This document shows, piece after piece, positions 11,330 through 22,412 of a stretch of 64,000 nucleotides of DNA (positions are counted from its first letter, which is position 1; the number at the start of each line of letters is the position of its first letter). The position numbers and the translations under genes were made by a program. Location of the stretch: positions 2,976,001 through 3,040,000 of the forward strand of contig JAJQJQ010000016.1 in assembly GCA_028622995.1 (NCBI GenBank), written 5' to 3'. Below the pieces are notes generated by a model. The model saw nothing but the letters and a program-made list of their open reading frames with translations. It made no database searches and was not told where the DNA came from. The DNA comes from Panagrolaimus kolymaensis (lineage: Eukaryota; Nematoda; Chromadorea; Rhabditida; Panagrolaimidae).

Positions 11330-11512
11330 AATGAAAACATTTTTTAAAGATTTAACTTGTTTTTGGATAAACGGTTTCTAAAGGTAATATTCATCGTTAA
11401 TTGTATTGACTTATGATTAAACCCGCTATCAATCATGTTATTGATTCCCTAGAAGCGTTACTGCTAAAAACTTCAACTGTTGCTTTTAATTCTAGTGTTA
11501 ATAAATAAAACA
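11330..11512 (+). pseudogene. Fossil fragment of pyridoxal kinase
   Basis: Plus-strand sequence closely resembles the last exon of the intact pyridoxal kinase gene at 22.4-23.5 kb. ACTTGTTTTTGGA near 11359 corresponds to ACTTGTTCGTGGA near 23198. The part from ATTAAACCCGCTATCAATCA (about 11415) matches the parent stretch ATCAAACCCGCTGTCAATAA, and TTTTAATTCTAGTGTTAATAA ends the match. The readable piece translates as IKPAINHVIDSLEALLLKTS then TVAFNSSVN, against parent [20 protein letters not shown]. Deletions upstream and an early stop show it is dead. No other exon of the kinase is present nearby. Confidence 0.75.
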
Positions 11513-11912
11513 TTTGAAAACTTTAAGCATGTGAGAACGTTTTTTTATACTGTAGAAAGTTTTGATTCTACAGTTATTTTATATGAAAAGCTAAGCTTAA
11601 AAATTTTCTGATCGGGAGATGAAAAGACAAAAATAAGTGTTATTGTAAAATACAAATAATAAAGTAACCGTTTATGCCACATTACATCAATAAAAAGTTA
11701 TACCATATTTAAAAAAAAGCATGACTTGAAGACTAATATAAAATTTACAATTCAAATCAAATTCTTACTCATAATGGATTCTAACAATAGATATAAATAA
11801 AATACAAAAAAAGATTTGGTTCTAAGAAAATGACTAATAAAAATACAAAAGAACATAATCAAAAACAAATTAACCCGTAGGCTTGAAGAACCTGTTATGA
11901 ATGGAGATTTGT

Positions 11913-13245
11913 CTATGAATTAACATCTTTGAGAACAACAACTTCATCTCTTTGCTTCTTAATTTCCTTGTGAATTTCATTTAGTTCTTGCATTTTTGTG
12001 ATTCGACGCTTGTCAATTTCATCCTAAAATTTAATAAATTAAATATTATAAAAAGCAGAAAGGAAGAAAGAGACTTACAAGAACTTTTTTGTTGCCAGGA
12101 GTGTAAGTTTGAATATTGTGCCGATCATCATTGCTAATTTCTTCGATAAACGAGTTTTCAAAGATGATTGATTTCTCTTCACAATAATCAACATAGAATT
12201 GTACGACCCTAATAAGTTCTGAAAGGCTGTCTCTTTTGAAACCAGTAATTTCTTCGATAGCTTCATAAGGTTCATAAGAACAGAACAGTACAGCAGCTGC
12301 TAATTCTCCATAACGACGACTGAGAAAATTATAATCAACAAGCAATAAATCAATTATTCTGGCAAGTTGAACAAATTCATCTCTCATAAGTTTAGGTACA
12401 CAAATGGAATCATTGACAATAACATGCCCATCGTAAGATCGATTTGGATCAATAAGAAAAGAATCATTAACACTTGTATCCAAAGCATTTGTTACACCAT
12501 CAATAAGGCTTAAAAATGATGAGAATTCGTCATCAGATGAATTTAAAGAAGGTAGGTTGACCATTTTGAAATCCTTTTTTCGTATTGAAGCAGGAGATTT
12601 TTCATTCATTTTAGAAAGGAGTTGTAAAAAGCATCCTAACCAGTGCACCGTAGTAATCGGAGTAAAGTTCCATCCAAGTTTAGCAAGAATAATACATTCC
12701 ATTGAAACCACTTGATCTGCAGTACATCCACCATCAGAATATTCAACAAGTTCAGCTAATTTAGGAGGATAAATTTCTTCAAATTTACAAGCAATAGATA
12801 ATGCAGCAGTGCCAATCAGTTGCAATTCTGGAGGTTTAATTCCTCTTGTAAGATTCATAAAACGATCAAAGTACTCAACAGCTAGATGAAATGTTTCACG
12901 ATGAAGTTTTCGATCAGCACAGACTTCCATTAACCAATCAGTAACAAGAAAGCGCATTTGTGGTAGTTGAATCAAAGGATGATCGTTTTTATTCCAATGT
13001 CTCTTTATTAACTCATCTTTAGAGCATAGTAGCGACCATACGTCTTTTGGCGAACCCAGCTCTGGTGTTTGCATCATAGTTGGAGTTGACCGCTTACAAT
13101 TCTGTGAGAGTTCATCAAGTTCTTGTGAATATTGCCGAAAGGATGTTGAATCTGAAAGAATAAGTTATAAATTAAATAAACATATTTAACAAAGCTTACA
13201 TTTTTCATGTTTTCTTTTAGGCATATTTTTGGTATTCAGGATGCT
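11913..13245 (-). CDS. cye-1: Cyclin E
   Basis: G1/S cyclin that activates CDK2 to start S phase; nuclear. Short form: ATG at 13224 (MPKRKHEKYSTSF...), exon 13245-13202, exon about 13152-12074, last exon about 12025-11913 ending KDVNS. The cyclin box begins near residue 60 with the hallmark MRFLVTDWLMEVCADRKLHR, then ETFHLAVEYFDRFMNL, ELQLIGTAALSIACKFEEIY followed by PPKLAELVEYSDGGCT; KLHRETF and KFEEIYPPK are specific for E-type cyclins. A second cyclin fold follows (WLGCFLQLL ... FLSRRYGELAAAVLFCSYEP), with a serine/acid-rich insert of about 75 residues between them (SLNSSDDEFSSFLSLIDGV). The C-terminal tail YTPGNKK is a possible TP phosphorylation site. An acceptor directly before the first exon and matching phase suggest a longer isoform using exons near 14.7-15.0 kb. 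E2F-type sites lie just upstream. Confidence 0.9.
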
Positions 13246-13361
13246 CTAAAAATTTCTAATTATTTAAAATTAATATTTTTCATCGATATTGATGGAAAAA
13301 ACTCATAATAAAAAAAGGTAAGCACAAAACAAGAAAAAAGCAGCGCGCAAAACATTTTTTT

Positions 13362-13396
13362 ACCGCGCCGAAATATGACTACTTATTTTTTGGCGC
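13362..13396. promoter_or_regulatory. E2F-type sites in the cyclin E promoter
   Basis: Two GC boxes sit about 140-170 bp upstream of the cyclin E ATG in otherwise AT-rich DNA: ACCGCGCCGAAA (minus strand TTTCGGCGCGGT) at 13362-13373 and TTTGGCGC at 13389-13396. The second is an exact match to the E2F/DP consensus TTTSSCGC. Cyclin E is a classical E2F target, so placement and motif agree; binding itself is inferred. Confidence 0.55.
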
Positions 13397-14373
13397 GGAC
13401 TGTCGTTGACAGGAATAACATAGCAAGGAAGCAATAAGAAAAAAAGACGCTTGTCTAAAAATATCTGGTCACTCAATAAATGTCCCCAATTTTACAAAAA
13501 AGAACGAAGGGTATTTTTTTTAGCAATAATAACAGTGTTCCATTCTAAAAGAATAGCAAAAAATGGTTTTTTAAATAAATTTTAAACATACAGTAAACCC
13601 AGATATACTAAAAAAGAGGGCTAATGAGTATATTTTATGCAAATAGTGACACAGAGAGTCAATCAGGCATTTCAATATCCCCAGCAAAATGATGAGCTAC
13701 CAGATTGAATTTCATATGGATATAGCTACCATTGAGGTCACTAAGAAAATGTTTACTACCCATGAGTGAAAAAAATAAAATGAATGAAAGCGCCAAAGTT
13801 TGAAGCCATTATCACTTTCAAATTAATTTTAAAAACTCATCCTAAGTTATTACGAATAAGAGAAAAAGGCGCGCTTTATTAGATGTCTGCTACATTTTTT
13901 TGACTGGCGGTCGAGTTTGACATGAAAGATCCAATCATGTCAACTAATAATATACGAGGTATTACAGTAACCTTTAGTACGAATAACATTTTTGATTTAC
14001 AACCAATTTTGATCCTTATTCCCAAATAAAAATGACCAAGAAGAATTAAAGAAAGATTAAAACAGATCTATAAAAGTAATTTTAAAATATAAGAAAACCC
14101 TATGTAAAGTAATAGAAAATGTAATTTTAAAGAAAGTTAAGAGATTAAATGAATAAAAAGGTGGAAAATAAAAACGATAGGAAAATTGCTTATAAGCTTT
14201 TTCAAAAAACGAAAAAACCGCTCATTCTTGAATGATTGAAAGAAAAAAAGTGGGAGTAAGAAGGCGCCACATTAGAGTTTTGATTTGACCAATGGTCAAT
14301 GAGATGGACGGAAGAGTGCAACAAAAAAAAGCAGCTGTATCGAAGCATATTTTCGCAAGCAGTATGCATTCAT

Positions 14374-14385
14374 ATTGGCGCCAAT
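14374..14385. promoter_or_regulatory. Perfect GC palindrome in intergenic/intronic DNA
   Basis: ATTGGCGCCAAT is a 12-bp perfect palindrome containing E2F-like half sites on both strands. Another GGCGCC lies at 14263-14268, and TTGGCGGGCG follows near 14406. The cluster lies between the putative cyclin E 5' exons and the short-form promoter. Regulatory role inferred only. Confidence 0.3.
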
Positions 14386-14707
14386 CGTCCATTTTTAGAG
14401 CTTATTGGCGGGCGATAAGAAAAACATAGAAGATGAATGGAACGGCTGTCGCCGGACGATCGTCGTCGACTTCCAGACTCGAGTCATGATTGAATAAATG
14501 ATACAGCAAAGAACGTATCGTTTTTTTTTTGTAACAACCATCTTTCTTTCGTCTGCTTATAAATTTTTTATGCGTCTATCAATTTTTAAAACTCATTTCA
14601 TGTCCTTGAAAAACAATATTGAAGCAAATAAACGATGGCGTCAAGATTTCTTTTTCTGATGATTTTTAGTGACTCAAAGTTTTAAAATTTAATATACAAA
14701 AACTTAC

Positions 14708-14990
14708 AACCGTTCCATTATAAAGATTAGTTAACATCATCTGTTTCTTCCTTCTAGGTTGCTTTGGTACCTTAAAAAAATTTAAAATAAGTTTAAGAGT
14801 ATACATGAGTTAATAAAAAAGACTTACAAAAATAACTTCATCTTCAGTTTTTTTTGATCTTGTCCAATATTTGTGTTGAATTTTTATAAAGTAATCATCA
14901 TTTGAAGCAGCTTCCATCATACCGTATTCACGTTTTTGTCCAGCTTTAAGAGTGCTTTTTGTAGAGAGCTTCATCTCTTCTGTTAAAACC
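14708..14990 (-). CDS. Two coding exons, probable alternative 5' exons of cyclin E
   Basis: Exon A spans 14990-14828 with an ATG at 14974 and encodes exactly 49 codons (MKLSTKSTLKAGQKREYGMM ... then KKTEDEVIF) up to a GTAAGT donor. Exon B spans 14770-14708 and encodes exactly 21 codons (starting VPKQPRRKKQMM) up to another GTAAGT donor. Both are phase 0. No stop or further exon is visible until the acceptor at 13245, whose exon reads SILNTKN in phase 0 directly into the cyclin E short-form ATG. The simplest reading is a long cyclin E isoform with about 77 extra basic N-terminal residues, joined over an intron of about 1.46 kb. Fly and vertebrate E cyclins also have alternative N-termini. The alternative is a separate small gene with an unseen last exon. 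The coding nature of the exons is well supported, the joining less so. Confidence 0.55.
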
Positions 14991-16203
14991 CTAAAACGAT
15001 TAAGTTGAATTGTAATTTATCAAAATGAAAATAACACGATAAAGATAGAAAACAAGTTGGAAAAAAAAATCATCAAACTAGTAAAAATTTCAAAATCTCG
15101 CTTCTTTTTTTTGACATTCAAAATAATGCTCGCTCTCTCAACATCCATCTTGGCATTATATACTTTCTTACATATTTTTTAAATAATTAATGATTACAAC
15201 AATCATTTTTTTTAAATTAGCTCGAAAATACAAATATAAAAACTTGGTAGGGAAGAAAAATAAAACGATCTTTCAATTTTTTTTACGCCAGTGAAGATGA
15301 TTTGGTTCGAAGCTTTTACATAGGACATCTTATAACAAATGAGCTTATGAGAGTACTGTATTTAGAGGATGGTAATTTAAAAGAATTTTTTTTTTGTCAA
15401 AATTTGTTTCTTGTTTTTGATTTTTTATCGTTTTTGAAATTTTGATGTTCGTTCTTGTATAAGCTTCATATAAATGCCAGCGATCTCAATTGTCCTGTCT
15501 TTTACATGCTCAATAATGTAATTTTAATTATCACTTTTCCCTGATATAATTTTTTTCCATTTAACAACATTCTTACTTATTTTGATATCAATGAATTTTT
15601 GATTTCAAACAGTTTGCTATTTTATAAACTCTTTTTGTTGTCTTAAATTTTTTTAATGATGGTTATAAAATAAACTATAAAAAGTCAATTATATGTACCA
15701 TCGGTCGGAGTATAAAAGCAAAAACTAGCAAGAAAAAAAATTACAGTTTCCATGACGACTATAATTAACAAGAAAATGTTTGTTATTGAATAAATTACCA
15801 ATGCTGCTGAAAGAATTTTAGCATTTAATTTTTCTTAATTATTGTTTACCCTTTTTGCATTTGATTTTTTTTTTGCGGCTTATAAACTAGATTGGCACAA
15901 AATTATGTATTTTCATTTTTGAACTTTCTTATGCTTTAATTTCACATGCATACCTTACATAAAGGAATGTATTAACTCTAAGTTATTAAAAAAAATCTTA
16001 CAACGAAACGGCTGTCATTTTTTTTTGCACTTTATTGTGATCTATATGTTTCCATTATATGTCTGCGCCATAAAAAACTATTTCCCATTTTTTAAACTAT
16101 TAAATTTATTAAAATTTACTTGAAAAAATGTTTTAATTGCGTGGATGCAACCGCTTTTGTCAAAATCCTCTAAAAATCTTTAATAAATTTGTAGGAAGGA
16201 AAA
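14991..16203. other. Intergenic between divergent genes
   Basis: About 1.2 kb of T-rich and A-rich sequence between the cyclin E 5' exons and the zinc-finger gene start. No tRNA boxes, splice-flanked coding runs or repeats were recognised. Confidence 0.35.
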
Positions 16204-18234
16204 ATGTACGGCGAGGATGAAGAAGGTCTAGACCATGGTCTACGAATTGATGATGATGATGATGATGAGGATTCCAAAATACATGAAAATAAGAATGGTG
16301 TTAGCGAAGACAAAAAAGATGAAATTTTAAAAAAGAACAAAGAGTAGTATTTTGTTTTTTGTTTTGACTTTTTAGTTAATAAACTGAGTGATTTTAGAAG
16401 GTCTCCTGAATCTAAAATTTCTGGATTAAATTATCTATCAACAAGTTCATCAACAAATAGAGGAGTTAAAAAAGATAATAATTTATTCATGAGTATGGAC
16501 GATGATAATCTTGAGGAAGGCGAAGTTAAAGAACCAATGATCAAAAATTTTTTCACTTCCTCAATTTCACAAATGACTCCAAAAAAGCGAAAAATGGTTT
16601 GCGAAAAAAAAGTTTTAAGCCATTTTGATTTAAACAAAAAATTTTTTCCAGCAAATGGAAATGGTTGATGCTTCCACGTGTGTTACAGATTTAGATGAAT
16701 CGGATGATGTTTCCGCAATGAAGCAAAATAATTATTATATGTTAAATATAATGATTTTAAGTCGTACACCCACAAATGCAGGACATACTTTTACTTTTAC
16801 AACAAATTTCCGTGGACAAGTTTATCATGGAGTTTTAACAGATGGATCATCACCTCATATTCATAATTCACAAATTCAAAAAAGGTTCGCACCATTTTCG
16901 TACAAAGTTTTAAATCAAATTAATTTTTTTAGAGCTGCGGCAGCGGAGAAAGAAAAAGCAGCTGATGATTCGGATGAAAAGCGAGAAGTTACACCAAAAC
17001 CTCGAGGACCAAAAAGGATTCGAGGAGATGATGAAACAAAAACTCCATTAAAATCTATTACCAAACTTCGACATAAATCTCCACAGCTTCATGAAATAAC
17101 AAAGGATAATTATATTCGATGTCCACATGAACAATGTGGGCATAGATTTATGGCAATTTCGGATGTGAATAATCATTTATTAATTTCTCACGTGGATGGA
17201 AGGGTGGTGGTGAAAGAAGAAATTGCAATTCAAACTGATCCATTTGAATGTCAACGATGTATTAAAAGAGAGCAGGAAATTAAAGAGGAGAGAAGTTTAA
17301 ATGAACTCTTCAAAAATGCTAAAGCAGAAAAAACACCAACGAAAAAAGAAAAATCACCCATATCCGATGATGACGCAGCTCCAACATTGCAGAAAGAGGT
17401 TTGAATATCGCAGTAATATTTTAATCCAAGTATTGGTGTTTTAGACATACCCGAATAATGATACAACTAACAAAGCAGGAGGAGTTCCTGTTGCAGTAAC
17501 AACAATTAGTCCACCAAGTCCATCGCTTGAAGCCGTAGCTCGTGAATCTCGACTTCCAACGATGCCAAGCATAAGTCAAAAAATTGAACAAAGTATTCCT
17601 ACAGCTTCTATCGGCGCTGCATTTCCAGGATTCCCTATTCCAGCTGGAGCTGCAGCTGGTGCAATTCCACATGGACTTTTCTTTAATCAATTTAATCCCA
17701 ATTTTGCAAATAATCATTTCTTTCAACAAGCAGCAGCCGCTGCATCGGTTGCGGCCGCAACACCACCTAAACCACCGATGCCTTTTGGAGGGCCTATATA
17801 TCCCCATACAAATGGTTTAAGTCCAATTCCATCATCATCAAAAATGCCCATAGATCCCAACAGGCATAAAATCCATGAACTTAAAACTGAAGCATCTTCG
17901 GTGGTGGCATCGATGCCAACTTCATCCACACAAATGCCAGGTCGATCGATAACTGCTGGAACTTCAGGAAATCCCATGGATTTACTTTCTTTGCGTCCAA
18001 TGTCAAGATCTGTGGCACCACCACTCCCACCTCAAGCAGCAGTAGCATCTGCATCAACGGCACCCTTGATTCAAGGAACTCCACTCAATATTTTACAACA
18101 CCAAATGATGTTACGACATGTTTGTCTCATTTTTCCATTATAATAATAAATATATATTTTAGATGTTTCCCGGTGATCTCAATCAATTCAATTATCTCAA
18201 TAGTCAATCACCGGGTTTATTCCCCCCAAAATAA
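16204..18234 (+). CDS. ZNF608/609-Scribbler-like single zinc-finger nuclear protein
   Basis: Likely transcriptional co-regulator. Six exons: 16204-16343, 16398 to about 16596, about 16651-16886, about 16932-17399, about 17446-18120, about 18163-18234. Order of parts: acidic N-terminus with a run of seven Asp (GAT repeat) and SP/KKRK basic motif; a beta-rich block around YYMLNIMILSRTPTNAGHTF, then FRGQVYHGVLTDGSS, which resembles the conserved RGKTYVGTLLD region of ZNF609; a C2H2 finger CPHEQCGHRFMAISDVNNHL then LISH (C-x4-C-x12-H-x4-H); an acidic coiled region; and a long Pro/Ala/Ser-rich C-terminus containing DPNRHKIHELK, the RHKIHEL motif I associate with Scribbler and ZNF608/609. It ends SPGLFPPK. 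The family call rests on three matched landmarks from memory, so it is good but not certain. The start is the first ATG after a run of stops, in a good context. Confidence 0.7.
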
Positions 18235-18581
18235 AATACAATAGAATCTTTTCAATTATTTTCATTAAAAATTTTAAATATTTAATAAAATTCCTAATTG
18301 CAAAAGAACAAATTTAGGCTTCAAAAAAATATACGAGAACTCTCCCTTTCAAGTTTGTAATTTTTTGATTGTTACTTTTTGATTATTTTTTTTGCCACTA
18401 TTTTTTCGGGTTGTTTTGATTATTATTATTTCTAAAATGTTTTTGTTTTCTTACTCGAAACTAAAAAAACTATATATATTTTTAAATACTTTTATTTTTA
18501 ATTTTTATAAATAAGAAATTTTTAATTGTTTGATTCATTATAGTTGTCTCTTACAAAAAAATATTACATTTACATATGTTA
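18235..18581. other. 3' flank of the zinc-finger gene
   Basis: AT-rich sequence with AATAAA-like hexamers just after the stop codon; nothing else recognised before the hairpin-repeat region. Confidence 0.35.
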
Positions 18582-19310
18582 CAAGAACATTGGGGCCTTA
18601 CCTGCGGTAAGTCCCTCAAACTAAACAAATAATCACACAAAGAAAATTTACGAAACCGTTACATTTTTACAATCACAACGTGGACATTGGGTTCTTTTAG
18701 GTAGTTTTTTAGTACCCTAAAGAGTGCACAATGTACCTGTTTTTAGGAATAAAAATTAAAAAATAAAGAGAGGAGTACATTGTTTTTCAAATAAAAAATG
18801 CAGTGCTTAAATACCCATGTGTGTCTACAACAATACAATACAATTAAATTAAACAACAGGTTCCTCGCGTTCACATTATATTTTCATGTTAAATTTTGGA
18901 GCCCTGCCTAACGGCAGACCTCCTAAATTTACAAAACAAATCATCTCCAATAATTAATGGGTTTTTCGGTCCATGCATTTCCATATCTCTCATATTCAGC
19001 TACATCTTAACCCCTTCGAGGTCCATTACATACGCCAAATTACATATGGGCCCTTCGAGCCGCAAAACCCAATTCGACCCAAAAACCGCCAAATAACAAC
19101 CCAAAAACCATCAAATATTAACTCAAAGACAACAAAAAACCATTAAATATCCACCAAACTATCCACCCAAACATCATCAAGCATCCACATAGTATATATT
19201 TTATTACAATAACAATAAACAACATGGCCCTTTGATTAAACATTCCATTTTCATGGTTAATTTTGGGGCCCTGCCTTCGGCAGACCCTCAAAATTTACGA
19301 TATAATTTTT
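18582..19310. repeat. Three related hairpin elements in a compositionally odd region
   Basis: Three copies of one motif: about 18591-18621 (GGGGCCTTACCTGCGGTAAG then TCCCTCAAA), about 18884-18930 (TTTTGGAGCCCTGCCTAACG then GCAGACCTCC), and about 19250-19300 (TTTTGGGGCCCTGCCTTCGG then CAGACCCTC). Copies two and three also share flanks on both sides (CATTTTCATG-TTAATTTTGG and AAATTTAC). Each core is a stem-loop: CTTACC/GGTAAG in the first and CTGCC/GGCAG in the others, so paired stem positions changed together. Between copies two and three (about 18980-19200) the plus strand is rich in A and C and very poor in G, with repeated CCATCAAATAT-like and ACCCAAAAACC-like units and two CCCTTCGAG motifs. 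No transposase frame is visible. It could be a degenerate mobile or satellite-like element or an inserted organellar or foreign fragment; the identity is unknown. Confidence 0.6.
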
Positions 19311-19577
19311 TTTGTTGACGCATCGAATCATTGAAATTCAAAATGCCTCAGAAACTGTTGTCATTCTCCGGCAGCTAATCCATTGGAGAAAAGATTAAGC
19401 AAGTGGCGGCGGCAGAGTTACATATAAAAATGTTTAGTGGTAAAAAAAATATTTATATTACTTTTAACAAATTACAAATAACAACAATCGATAAGTAAGA
19501 GAACAAAAGAAGGAATTTACCGAGAGCACATATGTTTTAAAATAAATAATCGGTCCATACTTTTAAAAACAGATAAT

Positions 19578-20637
19578 TTATGAATTTTGATGAAGCCCAT
19601 TTTCATGCAATACTTTTAGTGTCTGATTCTTTGCACTAAAAAACAATAAAATGGTTAACTTATTAAAACCCTTGAGCTTTAAACATTTTTTAAAATCTTT
19701 TTTATTATGAACCATTGGTAATTGAAACAAAAAAATAATTTTCGAAAATTAAACTTTGTACTATTTTACTCACGAAATTTTTTTAAAGTTTCCTTTCATT
19801 TGTATTTATTTTATAGCTTTAAAATATTTAATTAAAACTTACCATCCATCCCTAACAATTTGAAAGCAATCTTTAATCGTTAAATCAATAATTGTGCTTC
19901 CATTACGATTTCCTTGATGTTGAATAATGGGTCCAGCATCTATTATTAAATCCAATGATGGCCATAAATCTTCAAAATCCTAAAATGTAATTTTCTAAAC
20001 CCAGCTTTCTAGAAAAAAAGAAAAGACATACTTCAATACACAATGGACTTTTAGATGTTCCACTTAAATTTGCGCTTGTTTGAGCAATGGGTTCATCAGG
20101 AAACTCTTGAGCGAGTAATTGCACAAATTTATTTTCAGGTATTCGAATTCCAACATTTTTAGTTGTTGGATTAAATTCATTTGGAAGCTCCGATGATCGA
20201 GGAAAAATAAGTGTAACTGGTCCAGGTAGTAAGTTTTTAAGAAGTTCTAAAGATACAGTAACGTTTGAATATCTGAAAGAAATTCTTTTCAATTATTATT
20301 GATTGATAAAAAAAGATTTTACTTATAAATTTGTTCAGGATTTGAAACAAATAATCCCAAAGGTTTTTCATGTGGCCGTTTCTTCAGTTTATAAATTTTT
20401 TCAGAATTTTTCACTAATGTTGAAATTCCGTATATTGTGTCAGTGGGTAATGCAATAATTCCACCATTTCTTAAAGTTTGAGCTGCTTCTTGAACAGCTG
20501 AGTTTATATCTAAATGAATGAATTAAGCTTTGTCCATAAAAAAGGGAAAACAAACCACTTTCAGAATTAATTTTAATTATTTGAGTCATTTTAAATAATT
20601 TAGAGCTGATTTGTAAATTTAAAGAAAATAATTTCAT
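19578..20637 (-). CDS. YRDC/Sua5 threonylcarbamoyl-AMP synthase
   Basis: Makes threonylcarbamoyl-AMP from Thr, bicarbonate and ATP for the t6A37 modification of ANN-decoding tRNAs. Five exons: 20637 to about 20555, about 20511-20322, about 20275-20031, about 19980-19842 and about 19636-19578. The joined protein (about 235 residues) shows the family motifs: GGIIALPTDTIYGIS, the substrate-loop KKRPHEKPLGLFV, LLPGPVTLIFPR, VGIRIPENKFVQLL and IAQTSANLSGTSKSP, then STIIDLT. The length fits the single-domain YrdC type without a Sua5 C-terminal domain. The ATG at 20637 gives a leader MKLFSLNLQISSKLFK that could target mitochondria, while an internal ATG at about 20589 (MTQIIK) would give a cytosolic form; both compartments need t6A. 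The distal exon is separated by a 205-bp intron. Confidence 0.88.
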
Positions 20638-22412
20638 TAAAGTTGTGATTAATGTGAGAAATCGATTGGCTAAAATATCAGTTTTTGTCAGCGTCTTTGA
20701 GAGGTGAGCCTAAATTTAAGAGAAACTGAGAAGAATGTTACAACCAAAGATATGATTCACAAGCTTTTTTAACAGGCTTTTACCCAAAGCCAAGATGTTC
20801 ATAGCTTAAGAAAGCATCAGATCAGTCTGATGGACGCTAAATAAAAATGTTTGAAAAAAAAGCTATTGAGATTGTAGCAACAAAAAACATCAAAATAAAA
20901 TATTGGGCAAAAGAGATGATATAAACGCTTTTTTTAGACGCCAAAAATAAAAAAAGGGAAAAAGTTAAATGGGCGATATCCGCTAAAAATAATAACATAT
21001 GATTATAAATGCGGTGGGATTGGGAAAAATGGCATTTACCACAAAAATTTTAGTTCATCATTAAAAAAAAGTTTTGGGGTAATACTGTTGATTTATTAGG
21101 CAATGGTCAAATGATTCATAGCAACTTTTTAAAAGTAATGTTATTTATTTAAATCTTAATCATTCTCATTTATTTTTTAGATCTTTCTGAAATTGTTAAT
21201 AATTTTAAAAATAAAATAAACGAAAAGATGAAAACTATGAAAAAAATAATAGTCTATGTATATTCTAATAGATTTTTTTATGCATTATTTTTACATTACA
21301 TCATGCTTGCAAAATATTGGTTGATGAATTTCAAACGCGTGCTTTCAGGTGCTAATTGTTTATGAATGTGCCGCAGTCTGATACATCGATCATTCACATG
21401 AGTAGAAAAAAAAAACAATCATTTCAACGACTAATCAAATTATAATATCGAATAAATTTTTTAACGGTTTTTTCGAGGCATAAAATTTTAAGAAATCTAA
21501 ATTAAAGGTTTCTTTATTTTTTCAACCAAAGCCTTAAAAATTTTAATAATATTTTTGGTAAAAACACAAAAAACTCGCAAATTTTATCCTCAAAAAATAA
21601 AAAGAATTTGCTAAATTTTGTGAGTGGCAATCAAAATATTTTGGTTTTGCAGATTTATGAAAATTGACCTTCTCCAAAAAAATTTAATTTAAAAAATCCT
21701 TGAAGAAAATTTTTTCAATTTTTAAAATCTTCTATTTTAATTTTTTTAAATCTTAATTTCATTAGTCATTCTTCCATAAAATGGTTGTCAAGCTTTGATT
21801 GAAGCTTTTAAAGCAATATCTACAAACTATTTTTTTTAACATAGTTGTTTACTAAGCCAGCAAAATAATTAATTTGAAATAAATAAAAATTTAGTTTGGG
21901 GTATTTAAGAAAAACTGTTTTAAAGAAAGCTAATTTCAACTCCTCGAATACTTTGTATTTACAAAAAAACCTTTTATTGCATATATTCATTTAGTATCAA
22001 TATAAAAAATCGGTCTGAGACTTTTTCTTTTTTTCCAAATAATTTGGCCGGGCAAAATTTTTTGTTCATTGTTTTTTTTTTAATTTTTAAATCCTTTTTA
22101 TTTGCTTCTGGCGGCATTTAGAGTTTTCAATTTTTAAAGAGTTTTTGCTAAGATTAACGTTTCAAGTGGACTTTACTTTACATTAAAGCATAGCTTTGCA
22201 GGCATTTGATGCGTTCTTCTTTTGCGTCGCTCAGAAAAGAGAAGTAAAAAAGAAAAATTTTTCCAGCCTATGTATTTATGCTTGTAAAAGCATAAAAATT
22301 GTACTTTTATTTATTTTTTAAATTTACGCGGCGGAATGTTTATATTTTTCGCATATTAAAATATTCTTTCAGACAACCTTCAAAGTTTTGAACATTATTT
22401 TGGGTGTAAGTA
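20638..22412. other. Intergenic between divergent YRDC and pyridoxal kinase genes
   Basis: About 1.8 kb of very AT-rich DNA with long A and T runs. I found no splice-flanked coding run, tRNA-like boxes or clear repeats. It presumably contains both promoters. Confidence 0.35.

Noticed and set aside
15290..15320. Possible tRNA B-box (GGTTCGAAGC)
   Set aside because: No matching A-box or cloverleaf around it.
17421..17807. Minus-strand frame rich in Cys and Trp
   Set aside because: Antisense of the Pro/Ser/Ala-rich exon of the zinc-finger gene; composition follows from the other strand.
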